Below are positions 55,944-64,000 of a stretch of 64,000 nt of DNA, piece after piece (positions within the stretch are counted from its first letter, which is position 1; each line of letters opens with the position of its first letter). Both the position numbers and the translations under genes were made by a program. The stretch is taken from assembly GCA_009783265.1 (NCBI GenBank), contig WRHM01000001.1, positions 310,001 to 374,000 on the forward strand, given 5' to 3'. The notes below the pieces were generated by a model, which saw only the letters and a list, made by a program, of their open reading frames with translations, was not told where the DNA came from and made no database searches. The stretch comes from Oscillospiraceae bacterium. GTDB lineage: Bacteria; Bacillota; Clostridia; Oscillospirales; WRJC01.

Positions 55944-57482
55944 ATGAAAACAAAAAATAATTTTATAAAATTTATCGCCGTTTTATTGTTTGCCGCGCTA
56001 TTTTTATCACTGCTGGTTTCATGTCAGACCGGCGGCGCAAACGATGACGGCGACAGCAAAAATGACAACGACGCCGCAAGCAATCAAAATCAGGAAGACA
56101 TACAGAATACCGAAGAGCAGGAAGCTACAACAGAGAGAGTATACCCTGAACTGGATGCAAAAGACTTCGGGGGTTACGAGTTTACTTTTCTTGGAAGGAC
56201 TATAAACGCCCCCGACTGGGCTGAATGGGACCACAGGGATCTAATCGCCGAAGAACAGAACGGAGACGTTATAAATGATGCCGTTTATCAGAGAAACACT
56301 AAAATAGAAGAAAAATATAATATTGTGATAACGCAAAAAATAGAACTCGACGCCTCGTCGAAACTTACCCGTTCAGTAAAATCCGGAGACGATACTTACG
56401 ATGTGTTCTGCCCTCATATTACCGAAGTTGCGGCTATGGCGCAGGGCGGAAATTTTATAGACCTGTTCAACGCGCCCAATATCGATTTGTCAAAACCGTG
56501 GTGGACTCAGGGGTGTATCCGCGATTTATCTATTATCAATAAATTATTCGTCATACAGGGCGACTTGCTGATTATGGATAACGACGCAATGGAAGCCATG
56601 ATTTTCAATAAAGCCGTTTTGCAGGACTATGCGCTTGAAAGTCCGTATGATATAGTAAAAAGAGGGGAATGGACATTTGAAAAACTGATTGAAATGGGCA
56701 GGGGCGTCGCAAAAGATTTGAACGGCGACGGGGAGATGTATATAAAAGACGATTTGTTCGGTTATATACTTCAGGGCGATACCGCCGCTTCTTTTATCGT
56801 TTCAGGCGGTGAAAAAATAGTGAGCAAAGACGAAAACGACTACCCCGTAATAACTTTCGGCTCCGAAAGATGCTATAAAATCACGGAATTTTTATCAGAA
56901 ATGCTTTCAGACACAGACAATTCAGTAAATCTTCACAGCTATGAAAACAAATTCCCGATATACGACGAACAGGTAAAAATGTTCTCGGAAAACAGGGCGT
57001 TATTCTCGTGGATAAGAATGAGAATAGTCGAAAGGCTCAGAGGAATGGAAATGGACTTCGGTATAATCCCGCTGCCGAAATTAGACAAATTTCAGGAAAA
57101 ATATATAACCCCGAACAATCCGCATACGGGAGCGGGCATATCGATACCGATTACGGCCGGCGACCTCGAAAGAACCGGCATGATTCTTGAGGATTTATCT
57201 GCCGAATCAAAATACACGCTTCAGCCCGCTTATTACGAGATAAATCTTCAGGGCAAACTTATAAGGGACGACGAAAGCCAGGAAATGCTCGATATAATAT
57301 TATCGAATATAGCGTACGACATAGGATATATCTATAATTTCGGAGGATTTGGCGCGGCTACCTGCGAAAGGTACGGCCGCGACATGAAAGTGGAGTGGGC
57401 TTCGCAGTTTGCCAAATTAGAAGTAAAAATGGAAGCCGCTATAGAAAAAATGACTACGGCTTATGAAAAATTAGGGGAATAG
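55944..57482 (+). CDS. Extracellular solute-binding lipoprotein (tandem copy 1)
   Basis: ABC importer substrate-binding lipoprotein, 512 residues. A signal peptide ends at the lipobox LVSC, then a Gln/Glu/Asn-rich linker. GGYEFTFLGR, PWWTQGCIRDLSI and the calcium-loop-like DLNGDGEMY follow. About two-thirds of the sequence is shared with the next gene, so this is a recent tandem duplication. GGAGG lies 6 nt before the ATG. No permease or ATPase genes follow. Possibly a sugar polymer ligand. Confidence 0.92.
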   Translation: MKTKNNFIKFIAVLLFAALFLSLLVSCQTGGANDDGDSKNDNDAASNQNQEDIQNTEEQEATTERVYPELDAKDFGGYEFTFLGRTINAPDWAEWDHRDLIAEEQNGDVINDAVYQRNTKIEEKYNIVITQKIELDASSKLTRSVKSGDDTYDVFCPHITEVAAMAQGGNFIDLFNAPNIDLSKPWWTQGCIRDLSIINKLFVIQGDLLIMDNDAMEAMIFNKAVLQDYALESPYDIVKRGEWTFEKLIEMGRGVAKDLNGDGEMYIKDDLFGYILQGDTAASFIVSGGEKIVSKDENDYPVITFGSERCYKITEFLSEMLSDTDNSVNLHSYENKFPIYDEQVKMFSENRALFSWIRMRIVERLRGMEMDFGIIPLPKLDKFQEKYITPNNPHTGAGISIPITAGDLERTGMILEDLSAESKYTLQPAYYEINLQGKLIRDDESQEMLDIILSNIAYDIGYIYNFGGFGAATCERYGRDMKVEWASQFAKLEVKMEAAIEKMTTAYEKLGE

Positions 57483-57520
57483 GCAGAATATATAGTTATA
57501 ATGGGAGGATATAATAAAAA

Positions 57521-59065
57521 ATGAAAGCGTATCTTAAAAAATTCACGTCGGTTTTACTTATCGCGGCTTTGATTATTTCGGTATTATTTGTGTCTGCGTC
57601 TTGCGGCTCAAAAGACGATAACAGCAATAATGCCGATAATATCGCAAAAGACGCAGATAACGCAAACGCGAATGCAAATCAGGAAGACGTCCAAAATCAA
57701 AACGATAGCAGCCATTCAACAGAGAAAATATATCCTGATTTACCCGCGAAAGACTTCGGCGGTTATGAGTTTAAGTATCTGACCCGAACAATAGACGACA
57801 TAGACTGGGCGGAATGGAATCACAGGGATTTATTCTCTGAGGAATTGAACGGTGATATTTTAAACGACGCTGTTTTCAACCGCAACAAAAAAATAGAAGA
57901 AAAATATAATATAATAATATCAGAAACAGTGATTATAGACTTTCAGGGAACCGTCCGTAAAACAGTAAAAGCGGGAGACGACGCTTACGATGTTGTCTGC
58001 ACGCATCTTGTGGAAGTTGCGTCTCTGGCTCAGGACGGGAGCATAACGGATTTGTTTTCGGTGCCTAATCTTGATTTTAGCAAACCTTGGTGGAATCAGA
58101 ACTGCCCCAGAGATTTATCAATCGGCAACAGGCTGTTTGTTATGCAGGGCGATTTGCTGATTATGGATAACGATGCAATGGAAGCCATGATTTTTAACAA
58201 AGCTCTGCTGAGAGACGCGGGTCTTGACGATCCGTATGTCATAGTAAAAAACGGGGAATGGACGTTTGGCAAATTAATCGAAATGAGCAGGGGCGTATCA
58301 AAAGATTTGAACGGCGACGGGCAAATGTATATCAAAGACGATTTGTTCGGGTGCATACTGCAATCTGATACGGATATTTCGTTTCTTGTTTCAGGCGGCG
58401 AAAAAGTAGCCTCAAAAGACGAGAACGATTATCCTATAGTTACTTTCGGCTCTGAAAGATGTTATAAAATCATGGAAGCGGTTTCAACGCTTATGCTCGA
58501 TGAAGACAATGTAGTACAGCTTCACAGATATTACGGGAAATTCGGGATATATGACGAACAGGTAAAAATGATGCAGGAAGACAGGGCTTTGTTCTCATGG
58601 ATAAGAATGCGGGTAGTCGAGAGGCTCAGGGGAATGGAAACAGATTTCGGAATAATCCCCCTGCCAAAGTTAGATAAATCGCAGGAAAAATACATCACCC
58701 ATAATAATCCCCATACCGGAGCGGGTATATCTATACCGCGAAGCGCGTCGGATCTTGAAAGAACCGGCATGATACTTGAGGATTTATCCGCGGAATCAAA
58801 ATATACTTTACAGCCCGCATATTATGAAGTAAATCTCCGCGGCAAATACGCGAGAGACGACGAGAGTCAGGAAATGCTCGATATAATATTAAACAATACG
58901 GCGTATGATATAGGCTATATTTATGATTTTGGCGGTTTCGCAATGTCGATTATACATTATGGCAGGGATAAAAAGACAAACTATGCTTCCACTTTTGAAA
59001 AAGCCGAACAAAAAATGTGGAAAGATATAGAAAAGACGATCGCGGCTTACGAAAAAATAGATTAA
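57521..59065 (+). CDS. Extracellular solute-binding lipoprotein (tandem copy 2)
   Basis: 514-residue paralogue of the upstream gene, 38 bp after it. The lipobox is SASC, with an Asn/Asp-rich linker after it. Shared landmarks are PWWNQNCPRDLSI, LLIMDNDAMEAMIFNKAL, DLNGDGQMYIKDDLFG and ERLRGMETDFGIIPLP. The ends differ most. The two probably bind related but distinct ligands. GGGAGG precedes the ATG by 12 nt. Confidence 0.92.
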   Translation: MKAYLKKFTSVLLIAALIISVLFVSASCGSKDDNSNNADNIAKDADNANANANQEDVQNQNDSSHSTEKIYPDLPAKDFGGYEFKYLTRTIDDIDWAEWNHRDLFSEELNGDILNDAVFNRNKKIEEKYNIIISETVIIDFQGTVRKTVKAGDDAYDVVCTHLVEVASLAQDGSITDLFSVPNLDFSKPWWNQNCPRDLSIGNRLFVMQGDLLIMDNDAMEAMIFNKALLRDAGLDDPYVIVKNGEWTFGKLIEMSRGVSKDLNGDGQMYIKDDLFGCILQSDTDISFLVSGGEKVASKDENDYPIVTFGSERCYKIMEAVSTLMLDEDNVVQLHRYYGKFGIYDEQVKMMQEDRALFSWIRMRVVERLRGMETDFGIIPLPKLDKSQEKYITHNNPHTGAGISIPRSASDLERTGMILEDLSAESKYTLQPAYYEVNLRGKYARDDESQEMLDIILNNTAYDIGYIYDFGGFAMSIIHYGRDKKTNYASTFEKAEQKMWKDIEKTIAAYEKID

Positions 59066-59110
59066 GATTTTTTGCAATTATAATTTATAAAACAAAAAAT
59101 AGATAATATT

Positions 59111-59194
59111 GTAGGGGACACGCCCCTGCGTGTCCCGCTAATCTGATTTTACATCGGTTTTTATATGCGGGACGCGCAGGGGCGCGTCCCCTAC
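59111..59194. repeat. Palindromic element family A, full-length copy
   Basis: GTAGGGGACACGCCCCTGCG ... CGCAGGGGCGCGTCCCCTAC with the core TAATCTGATTTTACATCGG. 84 bp. Between convergent ends of the solute-binding gene and an AraC-type gene. Confidence 0.88.
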
Positions 59195-59216
59195 AATATA
59201 CAGATTTTATGTTATA

Positions 59217-60173
59217 TTAAATCCCTTTGCCGACAATAATCTGCGTCCAGCAGTCGCCGAGTTCCACCTCGAATTTTTTCTTGAGTTCTTTGTCTAAAAT
59301 CGACACGTTTAGCCAGATCTGATTTATATAGCCGTCGTATATATTCGTACCTGTAAGTTCATAATTTTTATCGCATGAGGTCTCGAGAAAATTTTTTAAT
59401 TCTTCCACGCTGTATTTTTCTGACTGAATCAACATTCTGCCGACATACCCGAGTTTTGCATAAAATTCTTCCTGTCCCTCGCCGATGCCTAACCCTATGC
59501 CATTACAACCAAGTTTTTTCGCCCTCTTTTCAAATTCAATAAACAACGCTTCGTGTATGCCCTGATTTACATATTCTTTCAAAACACCATCGCTGCTGAC
59601 AGTTACATTATTATTATGTTCCACCCAACCGGATATAGCACCGCAGATTTTATCACCGTCTTTGGCATATAAAAATAATTCGGGGTTTTTATTGAACTGT
59701 TCAATCCACCATTCGTTGCTGTATTTTTCACCCTCTTTGATTTCAAATTCAATAGGCGAATCCGTATAAACTATTTTAAAAAACTCCGCGACTTCGTCCA
59801 ATTCTTCAATCGTTTTTACGTTTTCTATCTTCATAAATATATTTCTCCTTGTGTTATTAATTTTATATTCGCTTGGATTGCACCTGAAAACTCGCTGAAA
59901 CGCTTTGTAAAATCCCGCAGGGGTTTCGTAGCCGTAGTCAAGCGCGACTTCTAATAATTTTTTCCCTGTGTATATTTCATTAGCGGCGGCGTATAATCTT
60001 TTGTTGCGGATATATTCCATAATCGGCGCGGGTGAATATATTTTAAATATCTTGTACAAATGCCACTGCGAATATCCCGCAAATTTTGATATTTCATCAA
60101 GCGTTATATCGTTTTTTATATGTTCGTCGATATATTTTATTATTTTTTCGTAAGTTGACGATATTGCCGCCAT
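59217..60173 (-). CDS. AraC-type HTH fused to GNAT acetyltransferase, internal start
   Basis: Residues 1-107 form the two-HTH AraC DNA-binding domain (DEISKFAGYSQWHLYKIFK, VALDYGYETPAGFYKAFQRVF). From about 114 a GNAT domain follows (GEGQEEFYAKLGYVG near its end) and an extra 60 residues of C-terminal domain. The linker codons carry AAGGAG (59850-59845), 10 nt before the in-frame ATG 59834, exactly where the GNAT part begins, so a free acetyltransferase may also be made. 318 residues. It is adjacent to a second gene of the same design. Targets unknown. Confidence 0.85.
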   Translation of the reverse strand: MAAISSTYEKIIKYIDEHIKNDITLDEISKFAGYSQWHLYKIFKIYSPAPIMEYIRNKRLYAAANEIYTGKKLLEVALDYGYETPAGFYKAFQRVFRCNPSEYKINNTRRNIFMKIENVKTIEELDEVAEFFKIVYTDSPIEFEIKEGEKYSNEWWIEQFNKNPELFLYAKDGDKICGAISGWVEHNNNVTVSSDGVLKEYVNQGIHEALFIEFEKRAKKLGCNGIGLGIGEGQEEFYAKLGYVGRMLIQSEKYSVEELKNFLETSCDKNYELTGTNIYDGYINQIWLNVSILDKELKKKFEVELGDCWTQIIVGKGI

Positions 60174-60286
60174 TTTGTATCACTCCATTTTTATATCCTG
60201 TGAATTTTTGTAGCTATGGTTTACAGTATAACATATATTTTATTAAATTTCTTTTCCGTTTTTGTTATTTTTTGGCTTCATGCAAA

Positions 60287-60423
60287 ACCAAAAAAGCCCC
60301 CTTTGTGAAAGGGGGTGCCGTCCGCAGACGGCGGGGGATTCACCCAAAAGACATCAAATTCCGGAATCCCCCGTCACTTCGTGCCACCCCCTTTACGCGG
60401 CGTTGCCGCTAAAGGGGGCTTTC
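60287..60423. repeat. Palindromic element family B copy between AraC-GNAT genes
   Basis: AAAGCCCCCTTTGTGAAAGG and, on the other side, CTTTACGCGGCGTTGCCGCTAAAG and GGGGGCTTT; GGGGGATT and AATCCCCC inside. About 137 bp. The right arm contains an extra GGCG insertion. Confidence 0.86.
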
Positions 60424-60445
60424 GGTGCGAATTTTTTATGTTATA

Positions 60446-61246
60446 TTATAAAGCAAGCATAAGATATTCCCAGCCGTTTGATTCAAAGACTTTTTGAAAT
60501 CCAAACGATTGCATTGCTTTTGACGAATCGCTGTCTTTCCCCTGCGGTGAAATCAATGTAGTTACGCCCATATATTCTTTTACTTGTCTTTTCATTTCAT
60601 CTAATAATTTTCCCATGATTATGTCGTTGCCTCCGCCGTTAAGCGTAAAACAATTATCCCATAAAAAACCAAGAGGAATCCATGAAGGCTTAGTCATTGG
60701 CAGACTCATTACGACTTTCCCGTCAACTTCAGCGACAAGTTCCAATCCCTCGCCTTTTTTATATTTTTCTATCGCAGGAAGTATTTTATCTTCTGTTATC
60801 TGTCTTGGGGTCATTGCGCTGTAAACATTCTCCCATAAATCCTGTACGTCGTCTTTGCATATATGCCTTATTACTATTTTTGATGTTTCCATAAGTTTTA
60901 CTCCTTTATTTAAGTTTGATTTTTGTTTTTTCGCGTATTCAAAATAATCTTTCGGGGTGCAGCCGTATATTGACGTAAACGCTTTTGTAAATCCGGCGTG
61001 GGTGTCAAAACAATAGTCCATTGCCGTGTCGCATATATTTTTACCGTCGGCTATATCTTTCGCAGCCGCGTGAACGCGCTGCTCTCTGACATATTCCATC
61101 GTTGACAGTCCTATCGCTGACTTAAATTCCCTCGCGAAATGAAACGCCGAATATCCGGCACAATCCGCAAGCTCAATTAAGCTAAACTCCTGTTTTAAAT
61201 GTTCGTCTACGAATTTTTTTATTTTGTTTATACAACTCTGTTCCAT
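60446..61246 (-). CDS. AraC-type HTH fused to GNAT-like domain, internal start
   Basis: Residues 1-107 are an AraC DNA-binding domain (IELADCAGYSAFHFAREFK, YCFDTHAGFTKAFTSIYG). After a short linker a GNAT-like domain starts at about residue 119 (METSKIVIRHICKDDVQDLW). In the linker AAGGAG (60906-60901) stands 8 nt before the in-frame ATG 60892, an ideal start for the second domain alone. 266 residues. The acetyl-CoA motif is weaker than in the neighbour, so acetyltransferase activity is less certain. Confidence 0.8.
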   Translation of the reverse strand: MEQSCINKIKKFVDEHLKQEFSLIELADCAGYSAFHFAREFKSAIGLSTMEYVREQRVHAAAKDIADGKNICDTAMDYCFDTHAGFTKAFTSIYGCTPKDYFEYAKKQKSNLNKGVKLMETSKIVIRHICKDDVQDLWENVYSAMTPRQITEDKILPAIEKYKKGEGLELVAEVDGKVVMSLPMTKPSWIPLGFLWDNCFTLNGGGNDIIMGKLLDEMKRQVKEYMGVTTLISPQGKDSDSSKAMQSFGFQKVFESNGWEYLMLAL

Positions 61247-61366
61247 TTTTATTTTTTCACTCCTGATTCCTGTACAGTGATTTTAGTATATCACGTCTTT
61301 TTATCTATTTCTTATTCTAAATTGCTGTATTGATTTTAATTATATCATATATTTTAGTTATTTTTG

Positions 61367-61395
61367 TTGACTTTTTGATTTACAGATTATATAAT
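61367..61395 (+). promoter_or_regulatory. Promoter of the cupin gene
   Basis: TTGACT at 61367-61372, a 17-bp spacer, TATAAT at 61390-61395. The leader is about 38 nt. Confidence 0.75.
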
Positions 61396-61439
61396 ATTTT
61401 TATAAAACTATATTTATTTAATTTTAGAGGGGAAATATC

Positions 61440-61760
61440 ATGAATATATCGAGATTTGATAAAAACACGGCTGAATTTGGTCACAACAACACAATACTTG
61501 CGAGCGAAGTTCTGCCGAAAGGCATGACCGCGCCGTTTGGACACGCATGGGGTTATCTTGAAAACGGCAACGAAATGGAAAGCCACTCCCACCCGACAAA
61601 CGAAGTTTATTTTGTCTTTGCTGGAACGGGGACTGTTGTCGTCGGAGACCAGAGAGCGAAAGTTTCATGCGGCGACGTAATAGAGATACCGCCGGACGTA
61701 TATCACACGATGATATGCGACGAAAACACGACTTTTTTGTGGTGCGCTTTGTGGTGGTAG
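61440..61760 (+). CDS. Small cupin-domain protein
   Basis: 106 residues forming a single cupin barrel. Motif 1 is ESHSHPTNEVYFVFAGTGTVVVGDQ, with the metal-binding His/His/Glu pattern, and motif 2 CGDVIEIPPDVYHTM has the fourth ligand. Small cupins bind sugars or metals and are often isomerases or storage sensors. It precedes the UROD gene at 61.9 kb, with a family B half-element between. Function unknown. Confidence 0.9.
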   Translation: MNISRFDKNTAEFGHNNTILASEVLPKGMTAPFGHAWGYLENGNEMESHSHPTNEVYFVFAGTGTVVVGDQRAKVSCGDVIEIPPDVYHTMICDENTTFLWCALWW

Positions 61761-61762
61761 TT

Positions 61763-61857
61763 CAAAGGATCTGTCAGCAAATCTGACTGAGGATTAATTT
61801 AAAAAATCCCCCGTCAACACTTCGTGTTGCCACCCCCTTTGAAAAAGAGGGCTTTTA
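61763..61857. repeat. Palindromic element family B, decayed copy
   Basis: GGATCTGTCAGC...GACTGAGGATT on the left and AATCCCCCGTCAACACTTCGTG...CCCCCTTTGAAAAAGAGGGC on the right. The left arm resembles the 19.0-kb copy. Arms are eroded. Confidence 0.7.
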
Positions 61858-61919
61858 TCTAAAAATCTTAACTTGACAAAAATAAAAACATATAAATCAT
61901 AAAACGGAGGTAATTTAAA

Positions 61920-62996
61920 ATGGCGGACAAACTTACGTCAAGAGAGCGTTTTTTGCGTATGTATCAGCATAGAGAAGCTGACAGGGTGCCTATATCCGAC
62001 GGTCCGTGGTGGACTACTGTTGCGCGGTGGAAAAGAGAGGGCATGCCGGAAAACATGAATTATATAGACTATTTCGAACTCGACCATGTTTTCTCTGTCG
62101 GCTCGGATAATTCCCCGCGATATGAGCGCAAAACCGTTGAGGACACAGAAGATTATGTTATCTATACTACTCAGTGGGGAACGACTCAAAAAGAGTGGAA
62201 AAAACAATCGTCCACTCCTGAATTTTTGGATTTTACGGTCAAAAACAGGGAATCATGGCAGGACGCAAAAAACAGGATGACCCCATCAAGAGACAGAATC
62301 GACTGGGAATATCTCAAAAATAATTACAGAAAAGCCCGCGATGTTCAGGGCGCGTGGATTATTGGGGGTCTATGGTTCGGGTTTGATATAACTCACTCGT
62401 GGTTTGTCGGAACTGAAAGAGTCCTGATGGCTATGGTTGAAGATCCGGAATGGTGTTTTGATATGTTCAACCGTGAACTTGACGTCTCGCTTGCGGCTCT
62501 TGATATGATATGGGACGAGGGGTATCATTTTGACGAAGTGAACTGGCCCGACGACATGGGCTATAAAAATAATTTGTTTTTCTCAGTTAATAAATATATC
62601 GAGCTTTTAAAGCCACTGCATAAAAAAGTCATAGACTGGGCGCACCAGAAAGGCGTATATGTCAGGCTGCATTCATGCGGCGACATAACACCGTTAGTCC
62701 CGCATTTTTATGAAATAGGCTTGGATTGCCTTAATCCGCTGGAAGTCAAAGCCGGAATGAATCCGGTAGAACTCAAGAAAAAATACGGCGATAAAATGAC
62801 GTTTCACGGCGGGATAAACGCAGTTTTATGGACGGATAAAGACGCGATAACCGAAGAGATAAAGCGCGTTCTCCCGGTCATGAAAGAAAACGGCGGTTAT
62901 ATTTTCGCGTCGGACCACTCTATCCCCGACGCAGTAAGCCTTGAAAATTTCAGGCATATCATATCGCTTGTAAAAACATTAGGAAGCTATGAGTAA
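61920..62996 (+). CDS. UROD-superfamily protein with partial zinc site
   Basis: 358-residue member of the superfamily. It keeps LHSCGD (the HxC pair) but has FHGGIN where the third cysteine of MtaA-like enzymes would be, halfway between the 49-kb and 54.8-kb relatives. Opening SRERFLRMYQHREADRVPI matches the other copies. AAAACGGAGG lies 8 nt before the ATG. Followed by an ATP-binding-loop protein and a sugar isomerase on the same strand. Substrate unknown. Confidence 0.77.
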   Translation: MADKLTSRERFLRMYQHREADRVPISDGPWWTTVARWKREGMPENMNYIDYFELDHVFSVGSDNSPRYERKTVEDTEDYVIYTTQWGTTQKEWKKQSSTPEFLDFTVKNRESWQDAKNRMTPSRDRIDWEYLKNNYRKARDVQGAWIIGGLWFGFDITHSWFVGTERVLMAMVEDPEWCFDMFNRELDVSLAALDMIWDEGYHFDEVNWPDDMGYKNNLFFSVNKYIELLKPLHKKVIDWAHQKGVYVRLHSCGDITPLVPHFYEIGLDCLNPLEVKAGMNPVELKKKYGDKMTFHGGINAVLWTDKDAITEEIKRVLPVMKENGGYIFASDHSIPDAVSLENFRHIISLVKTLGSYE

Positions 62997-63047
62997 TGAT
63001 AACGAAGAAAATTTATATTATCTAACTAATGATTTAGGAATAAAATT

Positions 63048-63638
63048 ATGAAAAATATAATAATTTGGGGCGTTCCCCGAAGTGGAAAATCTACATTGTC
63101 ATATATGATAAGGCAAGAGTTAGGTCATAGCGTTATTCCGATGGATGGCATAAAAAGCGTATATGATGTTGTTCGTCCAGACGATAAAATCTCTGCGCCC
63201 GAAATGACAGATTATGGCGAAGCAAAGTTAATGGCGAAAATGATTATACGATTGATTCAAATTCTAAGCTGGGGCAATGCTCGCGGAGAGTTCCATGTCT
63301 ATGAGGGGGTCAGCTTCGATTTCGATACAATTTTATCTGGTCTGCCGAAAGATAAGTTTCCTGTATCTTTAGATAATTTCATAATTATCTGTATGGGATA
63401 TACAGAAATTTTACCGGAAGAAAAGTTAAAAGAAATGGCACTTTACGAAACGCCAAAAGATTGGAATTACAAAATGAGTACGGAAACAATAATGGCACAT
63501 TGCATAACATTTTGTAATGAAAGTAAATTTGTAAAAGAAACGGCTGGTAGATTGGGATTGAAATATTTTGATGTTTCGTTTGACCGCGATAAAATCTTTT
63601 TAGAAATTATTCGATATATAAAACAAAATATATCTTAA
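63048..63638 (+). CDS. P-loop NTPase, kinase-like, unknown substrate
   Basis: 196 residues with a clear Walker A GVPRSGKST near residue 7. Length, a single N-terminal P-loop and DFDTILSGLPKD suggest a small-molecule or nucleoside kinase-type fold. There is no recognisable lid or substrate motif. Its codon use is less AT-biased than its neighbours'. It starts 51 nt after the UROD gene. Role unknown. Confidence 0.6.
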   Translation: MKNIIIWGVPRSGKSTLSYMIRQELGHSVIPMDGIKSVYDVVRPDDKISAPEMTDYGEAKLMAKMIIRLIQILSWGNARGEFHVYEGVSFDFDTILSGLPKDKFPVSLDNFIIICMGYTEILPEEKLKEMALYETPKDWNYKMSTETIMAHCITFCNESKFVKETAGRLGLKYFDVSFDRDKIFLEIIRYIKQNIS

Positions 63639-63728
63639 CACCCGATAATAAGCATTTTCTTCAGTCCCACTACAAATTGTATTTATATAATAAAAATAAA
63701 TTTTAATTTATAAAGGAGAAAATCAATC

Positions 63729-64000
63729 ATGAACGCAAAAAAATATCCTATATCAATAGCGTCATACTCGTTCCACGGACTTCTCGGAGAAAAAAAAATA
63801 GATATTTTTACATATCTTGAAGCGTTAAAATACCGTTATAACGTTGAATACGCCGATATATGGAGCGGTTATCTGCCAAATTTCAACAATGCCGATCCAA
63901 TCGACGAAGATTTACTGAAAAAAGTTAAGTTTTCTATGGACGAAAAAGGCATAACTCTCGCCAATTTATGCGTTGACGGCCCGCATATCTGGGCTGACGA
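63729..64000 (+). CDS. Sugar isomerase/epimerase, 3' end outside window
   Basis: AAGGAG (63713-63718) lies 10 nt before ATG 63729. The first 90 residues (YPISIASYSFHGLL, then YNVEYADIWSGY and GITLANLCVDGPHIW) match the N-terminal half of xylose isomerase-like TIM barrels. The frame is open to the window edge. It is the second pairing of this kind of isomerase with a UROD-family gene, the other being at 53.9-55.8 kb. Confidence 0.8.
   Translation, partial: MNAKKYPISIASYSFHGLLGEKKIDIFTYLEALKYRYNVEYADIWSGYLPNFNNADPIDEDLLKKVKFSMDEKGITLANLCVDGPHIWAD

Overview
The window looks like a chromosomal segment of an uncultured, strictly anaerobic, low-GC Clostridia-type Firmicute. The evidence is a class III ribonucleotide reductase (nrdD/nrdG), an IspH-S1 fusion typical of Clostridia, DUF4364, DUF1540 and DUF975-like proteins, the order tig-clpP-clpX, and a lepB-rbgA-rnhB-yraN core. 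Promoters are consensus sigma-A type, Shine-Dalgarno sites are strong, and TAA, TAG and TGA are all used as stops. No tRNA genes, insertion sequences, prophage or CRISPR arrays were seen.

Layout. 1-8.1 kb (+): a solute-binding lipoprotein cut by the left edge, ispH-S1, a UROD-like protein, a Gfo/Idh oxidoreductase and citrate synthase. 8.3-18.9 kb (mixed): metA, nrdDG behind a consensus promoter and NrdR-box palindrome, a membrane diguanylate cyclase, RNase HI with an apparent ATA start, small lipoproteins and an aspartic protease, a TtcA-like enzyme and an HxlR regulator. 19-23.9 kb (+): copper ATPase, GH5 glycosidase, GyrI-like protein. 23.9-55.8 kb (almost all -): two TrmH methylases, tsaB, tsaE, fhs, pnp, rpsO, a solitary 5S rRNA, metG, nagA, clpX, clpP, tig, thrC, the lepB-rbgA-rnhB-yraN block, wecG-like/rpe and two UROD-family genes. 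55.9-64 kb: tandem solute-binding lipoproteins, two AraC-GNAT fusions, a cupin, another UROD-family gene and a sugar isomerase cut by the right edge.

The housekeeping part covers translation, RNA decay, protein folding and turnover, and one-carbon metabolism. The accessory part repeatedly pairs extracellular solute-binding proteins with UROD-superfamily proteins, TIM-barrel sugar isomerases and a dehydrogenase. This suggests uptake and breakdown of modified sugars or glycosides, but no permease is in the window.

The most unusual signals are not ordinary genes. (1) A family of palindromic elements (GTAGGGGCGACC...GGTCGCCCCTAC, up to about 90 bp with a shared core) is scattered between genes and also sits in frame inside four protein genes: a TrmH methylase, tsaB, tsaE and thrC. 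(2) A second palindromic family (AAAGCCCCCTTT...AAAGGGGGCTTT) is only intergenic. (3) Three fused genes (ispH-S1 and both AraC-GNAT genes) carry a strong ribosome-binding site and an in-frame ATG at the domain junction. (4) There are several structured leader or intergenic RNAs, including an rpsO leader hairpin and a fhs/GNAT spacer with mutually exclusive stems.
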